Positions 39,409 through 48,497 of a DNA stretch of 64,000 bases are shown in pieces. Both the position numbers and the translations under genes were made by a program. Origin of the DNA: Cellulophaga sp. BC115SP (GTDB taxonomy: Bacteria; Bacteroidota; Bacteroidia; Cytophagales; Spirosomataceae); NCBI RefSeq assembly GCF_009905545.1, contig NZ_JAAALB010000027.1:17492-81491 (forward strand), given 5' to 3'. Each line of letters starts with the position of its first letter. Positions within the stretch are counted from its first letter, which is position 1. Under the pieces are notes generated by a model. It was not told the DNA's origin. It did no database searches and saw only the letters and a list, made by a program, of their open reading frames with translations.

Positions 39409-39939
39409 TTATCTGGAAAGCCAATAGTCGGCCAACAGTTTTTCTACCTCTCTAAATTCGTCGTACAAACTTTGTGGCAAAATGGCTTTTGAATACGAAT
39501 AACCATGTTTTTGCCAGAGGAAAAAAGTATAATAGTCAGACTCATAAATAGCTTTCATGATAGACTTTTGTTTGGTATTGAGTTTGGTTGGCAATTTTTT
39601 CTCAACACTCATCAAAAAGTATGCTTTGGTTTTGAAAAGTAGCATTTTTTTCCCGTTTACATATTTTTCAACAGGCTGAGCCTCCATTTCTACACTTTTT
39701 AGCGCCTCTTTTGGCAAATATACATCATCGACACGTTCGATATAAAAATTTGATCCATTCGTCTTAAATCTCCAACCTTGTGGCAGCTCGTTTCGGAGTG
39801 CCAATACACGTTTGTCTTTACATAAGGTATTTACATCAAGATAGCGAAAAGCTGTATTTTGTCCAAAAAAAGTATGAGAGATAAGTATAAACCCTGATAG
39901 GATATAGAATTTAATCCAATTAATTTGGGCATTTTTCAT
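39409..39939 (-). CDS. Secreted protein of unknown function
   Basis: A 176-residue protein with a signal-peptide-like N-terminus (residues about 8-27, FYILSGFILISHTFFGQ) and a soluble rest containing aromatic motifs (YYTFFLWQKHGY, about 134-145). No family is recognised. It lies between the membrane protein at 38811 and the divergent DUF1080 gene. It may be an envelope protein. Confidence 0.6.
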   Translation of the reverse strand: MKNAQINWIKFYILSGFILISHTFFGQNTAFRYLDVNTLCKDKRVLALRNELPQGWRFKTNGSNFYIERVDDVYLPKEALKSVEMEAQPVEKYVNGKKMLLFKTKAYFLMSVEKKLPTKLNTKQKSIMKAIYESDYYTFFLWQKHGYSYSKAILPQSLYDEFREVEKLLADYWLSR

Positions 39940-40116
39940 ATTTATTCAAGTTTGCTGTTAAATTTACAGACAGTTTATTTCAGTAAACTTAAAACTATTT
40001 TTATAATCAATAACTATTCCCGAATTACAGTAGGACAAAACGTCTTATTTGGATACACTCAAAGCAGTCGAATTGTTTTACTGTAGATTAAAATTTAAAC
40101 TTAAACAATTTTTCCA

Positions 40117-40878
40117 ATGAAAATCAAGAAGAAGGTAATTTTAAGTGCCGCAGTTTGTCTTTTGGGCTTAAAAGTTCAAGCACAGGATTTCCGATTTGTA
40201 GAAAAAAATCCTGAAAAGCCAGACGCTACTGAATATTGGGACCCAGAAGTTCGCGTTGTAACCCCAGGAGCTATTCCTTCAGATGCTATTGTGCTATTTG
40301 ATGGCAAAAATCTTGATCAGTGGGAGTCTATCAAAGACGGTAGTGCTGCTAAATGGGAGGTGAAAGATGGCGTATTTACAGTAGTTAAAGGTACTGGAAA
40401 TATCTCTACTAAAAAGCATTTTGGTGATTGCCAATTACATATCGAATGGCGTTCTCCTGAAGAGCCAGAGAATGTAAAAAGTCAAGGACGTGGCAATAGC
40501 GGTGTTTTCTTCCACGGAATTTACGAAGTACAAGTATTAAATTCATACAAAAACAGAACGTATCGTAATGGTCAAGCTGGTTCGGTTTACAAGCAAACAC
40601 CTCCATTGGTAAATGCAACCGCGAAACAAGGTGATTGGAATACTTACGATATTATCTATACAGCGCCTCGTTTTACAGTAAATGGCGGTATCGAAACGCC
40701 TGGTTATGTTACCGTAATCCACAACGGTATTATCGTACAAAATCATACTAAAATTCAGGGTGTAACCAACTATATCGGTCAGCCAACCAATCCTGTACAT
40801 GGACCAAAAGGACCAATCTCATTGCAAGACCACGGAAATGCAGTAAGTTTCAGAAATGTTTGGATTAGAGAATTGTAA
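40117..40878 (+). CDS. Secreted DUF1080 (3-keto-disaccharide hydrolase-like) protein
   Basis: A 253-residue exported protein: signal peptide (1-22, ending VQAQ) and a DUF1080 beta-jelly-roll domain (about 50-253) with the marks VLFDGKNLDQWES, WRSPEEPENVKSQGRGNSGVFFHG (in the 115-140 region), YEVQVLNSY and PISLQDHGNAVSFRNVWIREL near the end. DUF1080 proteins hydrolyse 3-keto-disaccharides in other Bacteroidota. No oxidoreductase or PUL genes lie beside it. A terminator hairpin follows. Confidence 0.88.
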   Translation: MKIKKKVILSAAVCLLGLKVQAQDFRFVEKNPEKPDATEYWDPEVRVVTPGAIPSDAIVLFDGKNLDQWESIKDGSAAKWEVKDGVFTVVKGTGNISTKKHFGDCQLHIEWRSPEEPENVKSQGRGNSGVFFHGIYEVQVLNSYKNRTYRNGQAGSVYKQTPPLVNATAKQGDWNTYDIIYTAPRFTVNGGIETPGYVTVIHNGIIVQNHTKIQGVTNYIGQPTNPVHGPKGPISLQDHGNAVSFRNVWIREL

Positions 40879-40892
40879 GATTTCATAGTTTC

Positions 40893-40934
40893 AACAAAAA
40901 AGCGAGTGTTTTTCGAAACGCTCGCTTTTTTGTT
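40893..40934. terminator. Bidirectional hairpin terminator after the DUF1080 gene
   Basis: AACAAAAAAGCGAG (40893-40906) and CTCGCTTTTTTGTT (40921-40934), with further pairing inside, between convergent genes. Similar style to the composite repeats but without the AGACGC part. Confidence 0.7.
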
Positions 40935-40938
40935 TTTA

Positions 40939-41703
40939 TTACTTACTCAAATTATATCCCAACGACAGACCTACTTTTGTGATGCTAGCTTTTATAAAAT
41001 TACTCCATGATGTTCTTCCTGAATCGTTTTGAGAAAAGTTTATACTGGTGAATAATCTGCCAAATCTGGTTCCTAAACCCACTTTGTATCCAATTATATC
41101 ATCATAGTGAACAAATGTGTTCATAGGAGTACTGTCACTTATTACTTTTTCATAAGTTGGACCAGCTTGTATAAATAAAGCAACCGTTTCTGCCTCATTT
41201 TGGTAAAATACATATTGAGGTAAAAGAGCAAAACTTAGGGCTGTTACGTTTCTTGCAGGTAAAAATCCAGCATTCATTTGTGCAAGTTCTTGGTAGCTCG
41301 CAAAAGCTGCATCAACCTCTATCCCTAGCTTTCGATTAAATCCTTTTGGTTCCCATATCAAACCAGCACCCAAAGACATGTTCGACAACGCTGATTTGTG
41401 AAACAACCTCTCATTATCCGCAATTCTGTAAGTATTGTATCCATACGTATTATACTCTGCTTTCACAACCATTTGTATTCGCTTTCTTTCAGCAGAAATG
41501 TTATAGTTTGAATGATTACCTGTCAGTCTATCTGTTTCAGAATAATCAGCGTTATCAAGAATGTATGCTGTATGACTTTTGAGTTCAGTTGCCGAAGTTT
41601 GGATTGGTTGAGCATCGTTATCAATGGTATCTTGGGCAATCAAAGGTGCAGTACTGATAAAGAGTAAACAGGAGACGAACATAAAATTTTTCTTCACGAG
41701 CAA
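40939..41703 (-). CDS. Outer membrane beta-barrel-like protein, unknown
   Basis: A 254-residue exported protein (signal peptide 1-23, FVSCLLFISTAPLIAQ) with alternating hydrophobic/polar strands in the C-terminal two thirds (for example MSLGAGLIWEP, LGTRFGRLFTSINFSQ, ITKVGLSLGYNL) and an aromatic-rich end, as in outer-membrane beta-barrels. It ends LGYNLSK. No specific family is recognised. Confidence 0.6.
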   Translation of the reverse strand: MLVKKNFMFVSCLLFISTAPLIAQDTIDNDAQPIQTSATELKSHTAYILDNADYSETDRLTGNHSNYNISAERKRIQMVVKAEYNTYGYNTYRIADNERLFHKSALSNMSLGAGLIWEPKGFNRKLGIEVDAAFASYQELAQMNAGFLPARNVTALSFALLPQYVFYQNEAETVALFIQAGPTYEKVISDSTPMNTFVHYDDIIGYKVGLGTRFGRLFTSINFSQNDSGRTSWSNFIKASITKVGLSLGYNLSK

Positions 41704-41904
41704 TTAAAATTTAGGTTGAAACTAAAAAACAATAGCCAGATTCATAAAATATAAATCTAGCTATTCTATGCAACGACAGGATAAGTGCTTTATTTTAGTG
41801 TTTATATGTTAAAAAATGTTATAATAGCTACGAGCTATGAAGATATACAAATAGCTGACCATATTAACCAATAACAATTTATCAGGTTCTGAAGAAGATT
41901 CTCG

Positions 41905-42438
41905 CTACAAAACCTCCATCCTTTTCACATTACTATCAATCAGTGCAATGATGAGCTTTTTGCCCTTTTCTGGAACATAAAACAGATAGGTAGAATTTTG
42001 CCCTATAATGGTCACTTTCTGGGTTTGTCCGTCATCAAAAGTAATTTGGTAATTAGGCTTAGTTTTACCTTCGGCAATAAGACTCTTTTGCTTGGTGCCT
42101 CTTCCCAGTTCGATCCCAATAAAAAAACCAAAAAAGATAAGTCCAGTACAGAGGATAAGTAAATTCATCGCTTGCTCTTTGTCATGTTTTGCGTTAAACT
42201 TTTCGCTCAATTTATTCACTAGCACCAGTAGTAAAACCATTCCTAAAATGGTAACAGGAATCAGCCAATGGCTCATGAGTAAGGTTAATGGAGCGGTTAG
42301 AATATCTGACAAAGAGGCAAAATAAAGGATATTGATACCCAACATTTTGTAAAAAATAGACTCGCTAACGACGCCTAATATCAACAAATAAAGATACCCA
42401 ATAGATAGGTATTCCTGAAATCCTAAATTTTTGAACAT
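41905..42438 (-). CDS. Membrane protein of unknown function
   Basis: A 177-residue protein with about four hydrophobic segments in the first 115 residues (for example 13-30, 57-74, 93-112) and a C-terminal soluble part (about 120-177) beginning after GRGTKQKS. It starts two bases after the stop codon of the small membrane protein at 42441, so they form a two-gene operon and may interact. Confidence 0.6.
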   Translation of the reverse strand: MFKNLGFQEYLSIGYLYLLILGVVSESIFYKMLGINILYFASLSDILTAPLTLLMSHWLIPVTILGMVLLLVLVNKLSEKFNAKHDKEQAMNLLILCTGLIFFGFFIGIELGRGTKQKSLIAEGKTKPNYQITFDDGQTQKVTIIGQNSTYLFYVPEKGKKLIIALIDSNVKRMEVL

Positions 42439-42440
42439 TA

Positions 42441-42683
42441 CTAAATACGGTTTTTAATTTCTTCTTGAACTTTTTTAAGGTTTTGATATATAAAAATCAA
42501 AGATGGTAAGACGCCTGAAGATATGGCAATGAAAGCAAATTGTTTTTTTACGATGGCCAAATAAATAGTCAATACTGCTAAAATAATTTGAAGGATAAGG
42601 GTAGTATAAAATGTTGTCTTAAATGTTTTTTCTTTAGCTTGCAATGCTTCAATGGATAAGTCTGAATAGGTTTCTTTTTTCAT
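42441..42683 (-). CDS. Small two-helix membrane protein, paralogue A
   Basis: An 80-residue protein with a charged N-terminus and two hydrophobic segments (about 24-44 and 49-67), then a K/E-rich helical end. It shares layout and scattered identities (K..LK, YL, EI..R) with the 85-residue protein at 45373. It starts the operon with 41905. Function unknown. Confidence 0.6.
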   Translation of the reverse strand: MKKETYSDLSIEALQAKEKTFKTTFYTTLILQIILAVLTIYLAIVKKQFAFIAISSGVLPSLIFIYQNLKKVQEEIKNRI

Positions 42684-42915
42684 GGTGATATGTGATTTAG
42701 TTTAGTCGTGATATAATGAACTTCAAGTTATAAAAAATATAGTTGTTCGTACATTGAAAAAGTGATTATCAGCAAAACCATATACTAATTTCTCTTCTTT
42801 CCGAACTTTAGGGTATTTAATCCTTTTGTCAATCGATAAACTTCTTATCTTTACTAATACCGAATTTGACTTATTCTTCGGCGATTATGTTCACTTTTCT
42901 TCATCATAACTTATC

Positions 42916-45144
42916 ATGAAAAAACTGATTACACTCCTAGGATTTTTGTGCCTAGGACAACTTACCTCGTCGGCTCAAAACCTCCTCGGATTCTCGGAAA
43001 AAGGTACTGCTTCCGAAAAAGAATTAGAAGCCAAATTTGATGCTCAACTCAACGCCCAAAACCTGCGTACTTGGATGAAGTTTATGAGCTCAAAACCTCA
43101 TTACGTAGGCTCGCCACACAACCGTGCGAATGCTGTGTATATGCGCGATTTGTTTAAATCGTGGGGATTTGAGGCTCGAATTGATACCTTGTACACGCTT
43201 TTCCCAACGCCCAAAGTTCGTGAAGTTAGTTTGGTAAGTCCTACGATTTTCAAAGCCAGTTTGGTCGAACCTATGCTTAAAGAAGATGGTACTTCCAACC
43301 AGCTCAAAGATCATTTGCCGACTTACAATTGCTTTTCAGCAGACGGTGATGTAACCGCTGAATTAGTTTATGTCAACTTTGGTCGTCCTGATGACTATGA
43401 AGTACTCGAAAAAATAGGGGTTAGTGTGAAGGGAAAAATCGTGATTGTGCGATATGGCGGTTCTTGGCGTGGCTTAAAACCTAAATTAGCTGCCGAAAAA
43501 GGCGCTGTGGGATGTATCATTTACTCCGACCCCAAAGACGATGGTTATGGTCAGGGCGATGTATATCCAAAAGGTCCCTTCAGACCAGAAGCTGGCGCTC
43601 AACGTGGCTCGGTGTTAGACCTGCCAGTTGCGCCAGGTGACCCGCTAACGCCAGGTTATGGAGATACCAAAGATGCCAAAAGATTGGAAGTAAAAGATGC
43701 GACAACCATCATGACAATTCCCGTATTGCCTATTTCTTATGGCGATGCCTTGCCCCTACTCAAAGCATTAGATGGAAGAATAGCGCCAGAATCGTGGAGA
43801 GGAGGCTTACCTATTGCCTATCATGTGGGTCCGGGAGCTGCCAAAGTGCATTTAAAGCTCCAATTTGATTTTAAAGTAGAACCTTTGTTCAATGTTATTG
43901 CTGTAATGAAAGGTTCAGAATTTCCTGATCAATGGATTCTCAGAGGTAATCACCATGATGCTTGGGTATTTGGCGCAGCCGATCCTTTGAGTGGTATGGT
44001 TGCCGTAATGGAAGAAGCTCGTGCCATTGGAGAATTGGCAAAAACAGGCTGGAAGCCAAAAAGAACCTTGGTATTTTGTGCTTGGGACGGTGAAGAGCCA
44101 GGTTTGTTAGGCTCAACCGAATGGGCTGAGGCCAACCGCGCAGAATTGCAGAAAAAAGCGGTAGCATATCTTAACTCAGATGGTAATGGACGTGGTTTTC
44201 TGTCTGCTGGCGGTTCGCACACATTAGAAAAATTCTTTAACCAAGTAAGCCGAGATGTTATCGACCCACAAAAAAACATCAGTGTTTATGACCGTTTACG
44301 TTCGTATATTTTGGTCAATGGCTCTGGCGAAAGCAAAAAAGAAGCTTTAAGTCGCGGAGATATTCGTATTGGTGCCTTGGGTTCTGGTTCTGATTTTACC
44401 CCATTTTTACAACATTTGGGTGTATCTGCTATGAATGTGGGGTATGGTGGCGAAGATGAAGGAGGCGAATACCATTCTATTTATGATTCTTTTGACCATT
44501 ACACTCGTTTCAAAGACCCAGACTTTGCTTATGGTGTAACGTTGGCCAAAACCATGGGAAGAACTGTTTTGCGACTAGCAAATGCCGATGTATTGCCCTT
44601 CGAGTTCCAAAACTTTTCAAATACGCTTCAAAACTATGGCACAGAGGTAAAAGCTTTACTAGAAAATATTCGTAGCAAAACTGAAGAAAATAATCGTCTG
44701 GTAAAAGAAGGACATTTTGCGGCAGCCGCTGACCCGAACGAACCGATTGTTGTGAAAACTTATGAGGAGGTTCCTTATATCAATTTTGCGCCGCTCGAAA
44801 ATAGTTTGAATCGTCTCAACAAAAGTGCTAATGCTTACGCTTCTGTGGTAAAAAACAGCAATAAATTAGCGCCAGCGAAGCTTGAGGCATTGAACCAACT
44901 TCTCTATACGATTGAAAGAACCTTGACCCTGCCAGAAGGTTTACCGAATCGTCCGTGGTACAAACACCAAATTTATGCTCCTGGATTTTTTACGGGATAT
45001 GGTGTAAAAACAATTCCTTCTGTACGTGAGTCTATCGAGCAAAGAAAATGGAAAGATGCAGAAAAAGGTATTGAGATTGTGTCATCAGTGCTTAATAAAT
45101 ACTGTGATCAAATAGACAAAGCAGTTGCTTTGCTAGGAGAATAA
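42916..45144 (+). CDS. M28 family peptidase, GCPII/NAALADase-like
   Basis: A 742-residue exported zinc carboxypeptidase of the glutamate-carboxypeptidase-II type. Signal peptide (1-21, LTSSAQ). A protease-associated insert (about 130-260, PKGPFRPEAGAQRG) precedes the M28 domain: ligands in RGNHHDAWVFGAADPLSG (His and Asp, about 345-360), catalytic DGEEPGLLG (about 393-401), GSGSDFTPFLQHLG and EGGEYHSIYDSFDHY (His). The C-terminal region resembles the transferrin-receptor dimerisation domain. It would cleave peptides in the periplasm or outside. Confidence 0.92.
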   Translation: MKKLITLLGFLCLGQLTSSAQNLLGFSEKGTASEKELEAKFDAQLNAQNLRTWMKFMSSKPHYVGSPHNRANAVYMRDLFKSWGFEARIDTLYTLFPTPKVREVSLVSPTIFKASLVEPMLKEDGTSNQLKDHLPTYNCFSADGDVTAELVYVNFGRPDDYEVLEKIGVSVKGKIVIVRYGGSWRGLKPKLAAEKGAVGCIIYSDPKDDGYGQGDVYPKGPFRPEAGAQRGSVLDLPVAPGDPLTPGYGDTKDAKRLEVKDATTIMTIPVLPISYGDALPLLKALDGRIAPESWRGGLPIAYHVGPGAAKVHLKLQFDFKVEPLFNVIAVMKGSEFPDQWILRGNHHDAWVFGAADPLSGMVAVMEEARAIGELAKTGWKPKRTLVFCAWDGEEPGLLGSTEWAEANRAELQKKAVAYLNSDGNGRGFLSAGGSHTLEKFFNQVSRDVIDPQKNISVYDRLRSYILVNGSGESKKEALSRGDIRIGALGSGSDFTPFLQHLGVSAMNVGYGGEDEGGEYHSIYDSFDHYTRFKDPDFAYGVTLAKTMGRTVLRLANADVLPFEFQNFSNTLQNYGTEVKALLENIRSKTEENNRLVKEGHFAAAADPNEPIVVKTYEEVPYINFAPLENSLNRLNKSANAYASVVKNSNKLAPAKLEALNQLLYTIERTLTLPEGLPNRPWYKHQIYAPGFFTGYGVKTIPSVRESIEQRKWKDAEKGIEIVSSVLNKYCDQIDKAVALLGE

Positions 45145-45200
45145 AGGTAAAATTTAGTCATCACGAAGGCTCCATTTTTCCAAAATACATGAATCTTTCT

Positions 45201-45345
45201 TGATTGAGTGAATTGGGATTGAGTGATTTAGTGATTAATATGAATTTGACCAGTAGAGACGCAATGCTTTGCGTCTAGAGAGGTGTCATTTTGAAATTTA
45301 GTATCAAAAAAGGCGGTTGAAATTAATTTTTCAACCGCCTTTTTT
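45201..45345. repeat. Composite intergenic repeat, copy 5
   Basis: Flank GAGTGAATTGGGATTGAG, AGACGCAATGCTTTGCGTCT (45257-45276), then a 17-base-arm hairpin (45306-45322 and 45329-45345, AAAAAAGGCGGTTGAAA). It lies between convergent genes and works as a terminator for the M28 gene. Confidence 0.8.
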
Positions 45346-45372
45346 TGGGAAAAATAACGAAGTATTATACAA

Positions 45373-45630
45373 TTACTTTCTTCTTGAATAAATCTCCTCC
45401 TCTACCATTTTCAATTGCAGTCTATGTTTGTTGCGATATAGCTGTATCCCTACGTTCAACAAAATTAAGGGAGCAATCCAACCCGGTTTGTTGACAGAAG
45501 AGATAAGATATACTGATGTAAGTACCAATGTAATTTGGAATACAAAAAAAGTGTTAACATAAAACTTTAGAGATTGTTTTTTGCTCAAAAGTTTAGATAA
45601 GGTCCAGTTAGCAAAGACGGTATCTTTCAT
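45373..45630 (-). CDS. Small two-helix membrane protein, paralogue B
   Basis: An 85-residue protein with a charged start and two hydrophobic segments (about 28-47 and 50-67), resembling the protein at 42441 in length, topology and several aligned residues. It is convergent with the M28 peptidase on the other side of which the other paralogue lies. Unknown function; a helper or inhibitor of the membrane system is conceivable. Confidence 0.55.
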   Translation of the reverse strand: MKDTVFANWTLSKLLSKKQSLKFYVNTFFVFQITLVLTSVYLISSVNKPGWIAPLILLNVGIQLYRNKHRLQLKMVEEEIYSRRK

Positions 45631-45870
45631 AAAATATATGTATAAGTTGTTGAGGATTAAGTTTTACTACTTTACTAGAACAAAAAAGAGACACTTTTAT
45701 TGCAACAAAATGTGATTTGTAGACCTATTTAAGATTAATTTTTTTCAGAAAAATAGGTTCTTGATTCTCTAGTATCTTATATGTGGGTAAAATTTTGTGT
45801 GAGGCCTTTTTTAATAGTTCTCTCTTTAAAGTTTTATGTTAGAACATGTTACTTTTCTTTAACCAGAAAA

Positions 45871-45904
45871 AATAATTCACATACCGATTGGTATGTGAAT
45901 TATT
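45871..45904. promoter_or_regulatory. TetR operator upstream of tetR
   Basis: A perfect palindrome with 15-base arms AATAATTCACATACC and GGTATGTGAATTATT around GATT. The core half-site CACATACC is repeated in front of fabH. The TTG at 45888-45890 could be the -33 element, so bound repressor would block it; TATATTTA at 45913-45920 would be the -7. Confidence 0.85.
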
Positions 45905-45926
45905 TTTTTTCCTATATTTACAATCC

Positions 45927-46514
45927 ATGGAAACGACGCAAGAATACATACTCGAAAAAGTAGCTCCTCTTTTTAACAAAAAAGGCTACAATGGCACGTC
46001 GCTTTCTGAGATTACCAAGGCTACCAATCTCACCAAAGGAGCGGTATATTTTTACTTCAGAAACAAAGAAGATTTAGCATTTCAAGCTTTTCATTTGAAT
46101 GTAAAAAAATTGGTAAAACCTCTAAATAATGTAGTCATTGAACGTAAAGGCGCAATCAATAAGCTTTATGGCATGACCTATTATTTCAAAGAATACTATT
46201 ATGAATTAGCTTCTGAAAGAGGGGGTTGTCCGCTTCTTAATTTGGGAGTTGATGCTCGTTTCAACAATCCAATTTTGTTTGAGGAGGCTCGTAAAATTTG
46301 TGATAGGCTTATCCAAAATACTGCCACTATTATCACCCATGGCATTAAGCACAAAGAAATCAAAGAAGCTACTGACGCACATACCTTAGCTACCAATATT
46401 TACTCTATGATTGAAGGAGGAATATTCATGTCTTTGATTACCCAAAATAAAAATTACATTGTAAATATCGCTAATCATATTGAGTCGGCTATTATTGAAC
46501 AAATCCGCCTCTAA
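45927..46514 (+). CDS. TetR family transcriptional regulator
   Basis: A 195-residue repressor. The N-terminal helix-turn-helix is GYNGTSLSEITKATNLTKGAVYFYF (in the 21-45 region), typical of TetR/AcrR, and a ligand domain follows. I use the ATG at 45927 (METTQEY); the longer open frame begins inside the operator. The palindrome at 45871-45904 and a second at 46531-46550 flank the gene, so it probably represses itself and fabH. The ligand is likely an acyl-CoA or fatty-acid-like effector, by association with fabH. Confidence 0.92.
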   Translation: METTQEYILEKVAPLFNKKGYNGTSLSEITKATNLTKGAVYFYFRNKEDLAFQAFHLNVKKLVKPLNNVVIERKGAINKLYGMTYYFKEYYYELASERGGCPLLNLGVDARFNNPILFEEARKICDRLIQNTATIITHGIKHKEIKEATDAHTLATNIYSMIEGGIFMSLITQNKNYIVNIANHIESAIIEQIRL

Positions 46515-46530
46515 AAAAAATTTGTAGTAC

Positions 46531-46550
46531 CACATACCATTCGGTATGTG
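46531..46550. promoter_or_regulatory. TetR operator in the fabH promoter
   Basis: CACATACC-ATTC-GGTATGTG, the same half-sites and 4-base spacer as upstream of tetR. TTTG at 46521-46524 could be the -33 and the operator would sit between it and a weak -7, allowing repression. Confidence 0.8.
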
Positions 46551-46578
46551 TATTCAAACAATTCAAAAACAAGTCATT

Positions 46579-47559
46579 ATGAATGCAATTATTGATTCTA
46601 TCGGGGTGTATCTTCCTGAAAAGAAAATCGACAACCACTATTTCGAGCAATTTTTAGAAACCACCGACGAATGGATAGTGAGCAGAACAGGGATTAATAC
46701 TCGCTATTACAGCTCAGAAACCGAATATACCAGTGATTTGTGTGTAAAAGCGGCTCAAAACTTGGCTGACAATTATCAAAAGAATCTTGCAGACATTGAC
46801 TTTGTGATTGTAGCCACTAGTACACCAGAACAAGCCTTTCCTAGTATGGCGAGCCAAGTACAAAGTCGTTTGGGTATCCCAAATGCGGGCTGTATGGACA
46901 TATCTGCTGGTTGTGCAGGTTTTGCGTATGGTTTGATTGTGGCCAAAGGCTTAATTGCAACAGGCGACTACCAAAAGGTATTGGTTATCGGTGGCGAAAC
47001 GCTTTCAAAAATTTCAGATTTTACTGACCGTACCAGTTGTGTGTTGTTTGGTGATGGCGCTGGAGCAGTATTAGTAGAAAGTTCAGAAACGCAATATCTA
47101 CATAAATCTATTTCGACAACCAACGGCGACTTAGGAAAAGATTTGTATTTATCGAATCAACCAGCTCCCATCAATTTTGAGCAGATAGATTACAACGGAA
47201 AAATCCACCAAAATGGACGTACCGTATTCAAGTGGGCTGTATCGAACCTCCCTGCTAATATTAGCAAATTGGCAGAAAAAAATGGTATCACCACAGATCA
47301 AATCGATTGGATGATTCCTCACAGTGCAAATATTCGTATTTTGGAAGCCGCTTGCTCACAGATGGATTTTCCTATTGAAAAATGCTTGGAGAGCGTTGTC
47401 AACTACGGAAATACCTCAGCAGCCTCTATCCCAATTGCTTGGTACAACGGTATCCAAAACGGGAAAGTACAACTTGATGACAAATTAATGTTAGCAGGTT
47501 TTGGCAGTGGACTTACGTTAGCAGGTATTTATTTGACTAATCGTATTCAGAAAGCTTAA
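46579..47559 (+). CDS. fabH: 3-oxoacyl-[acyl-carrier-protein] synthase III (KASIII)
   Basis: Starts fatty-acid synthesis by condensing acetyl-CoA-type primers with malonyl-ACP. The 326-residue protein has the catalytic triad C112 (AGCAGFAYG), H248 (PHSANIR) and N278 (NYGNTSAAS), at positions matching classical FabH. I start at the ATG at 46579; an upstream ATG at 46546 lies inside the operator. Because it is paired with a TetR repressor through shared operators and away from other fab genes, it may be a dedicated or inducible KASIII rather than the housekeeping copy. Confidence 0.9.
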   Translation: MNAIIDSIGVYLPEKKIDNHYFEQFLETTDEWIVSRTGINTRYYSSETEYTSDLCVKAAQNLADNYQKNLADIDFVIVATSTPEQAFPSMASQVQSRLGIPNAGCMDISAGCAGFAYGLIVAKGLIATGDYQKVLVIGGETLSKISDFTDRTSCVLFGDGAGAVLVESSETQYLHKSISTTNGDLGKDLYLSNQPAPINFEQIDYNGKIHQNGRTVFKWAVSNLPANISKLAEKNGITTDQIDWMIPHSANIRILEAACSQMDFPIEKCLESVVNYGNTSAASIPIAWYNGIQNGKVQLDDKLMLAGFGSGLTLAGIYLTNRIQKA

Positions 47560-47584
47560 TATATTCTTGATTATTTGAGATAAA

Positions 47585-47622
47585 ACAAAAGCGGTCGAAA
47601 TGAGTTTTTCGACCGCTTTTGT
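47585..47622. terminator. Hairpin terminator between fabH and the defence-like operon
   Basis: ACAAAAGCGGTCGAAA (47585-47600) and TTTCGACCGCTTTTGT (47607-47622), 16-base perfect stem with loop TGAGTT, the same loop as at 8569-8574. It is the hairpin part of the composite repeat without the AGACGC palindrome, between convergent genes. Confidence 0.75.
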
Positions 47623-47684
47623 GATTTTATGCCTTTGTTGGAGATAACTTCAATAAAGACATAAAGTAAAGTACAAGTTGGTTT

Positions 47685-48497
47685 TTATTTTTTAAAGAAC
47701 TCTCGTATTGATTTAGGAACTTTATTCCATTGTTTTTCATCCTCCAAATGGAAAGCATGATACTGGTTCTGTGGATTATCTCCTTCAAATGGAAATACTA
47801 AGTATGTATCAACAGTATCATCAAAAATATAACACCAAGGGGTTTCTCGCAAATCAAAAATTGCATTGTCTAATAAGTTTTGTGCTTCCTCATCACTACA
47901 TTTCAATCGTGAAGCTTGCTCACTTTTTTTTGGCGAATTTGCTACTCTCTGAATATTACCATGCTTAGAAGAAAAATGATAAATACGCTTAGGTAGCATA
48001 CTATTGATAAATTTCCAAAGCAAATCATTTGAATGGAAATAATTAATTTTTACTTTTTCAAATTCATTTTCTGAATCTATTTTAAGTAAATTATCTTCCC
48101 CTGACAAATTCCTTGAAATGACGACATGATTGGCATCTGTCTCACAATGCAAACACTTACTGCCAGAATAAAATGCTAAACTAGACTGTTTTTCATTAAA
48201 GACTATTTCAAAATACAAACTCCTAGATGTATGAGGTATTGCATCCCTAAACAAAATTTCTAAATAATCTTGTGGACTTTGTATATATTCATCAAATCCC
48301 TCCATACCACTAATTTCTGCAAATTTTTCAGCGAGCCTTTCTAGGTCTTCAGAAGCAAAATAAATATCAGCCTTTAGCTGTCTAGCAACCTCTAAAATTG
48401 AATAAGTAGCCCTTTTATATGCCTCAAAATTTTCAATCGTAAAATGTTCATCATCGAACATTTCAGAATGGATGTAGAATCTAAATTCGTTGTTCAT
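47685..48497 (-). CDS. Unknown protein, third gene of the DUF262/DUF3696 operon
   Basis: I do not recognise this 270-residue protein. It has no signal peptide or membrane segment. Visible points are an early YFASEDLERLAEKF helix (about 46-59), a lone CLHC pair (about 115-118), and a C-terminal WCYIFDDTVDTYLVFPF (about 223-239). Its start codon shares one base with the stop of the DUF3696 gene (TAATG), so it is translationally coupled and probably functions with it. It could be an effector, target-recognition or toxin-like component. Nothing in the sequence decides among these. Confidence 0.75.
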   Translation of the reverse strand: MNNEFRFYIHSEMFDDEHFTIENFEAYKRATYSILEVARQLKADIYFASEDLERLAEKFAEISGMEGFDEYIQSPQDYLEILFRDAIPHTSRSLYFEIVFNEKQSSLAFYSGSKCLHCETDANHVVISRNLSGEDNLLKIDSENEFEKVKINYFHSNDLLWKFINSMLPKRIYHFSSKHGNIQRVANSPKKSEQASRLKCSDEEAQNLLDNAIFDLRETPWCYIFDDTVDTYLVFPFEGDNPQNQYHAFHLEDEKQWNKVPKSIREFFKK

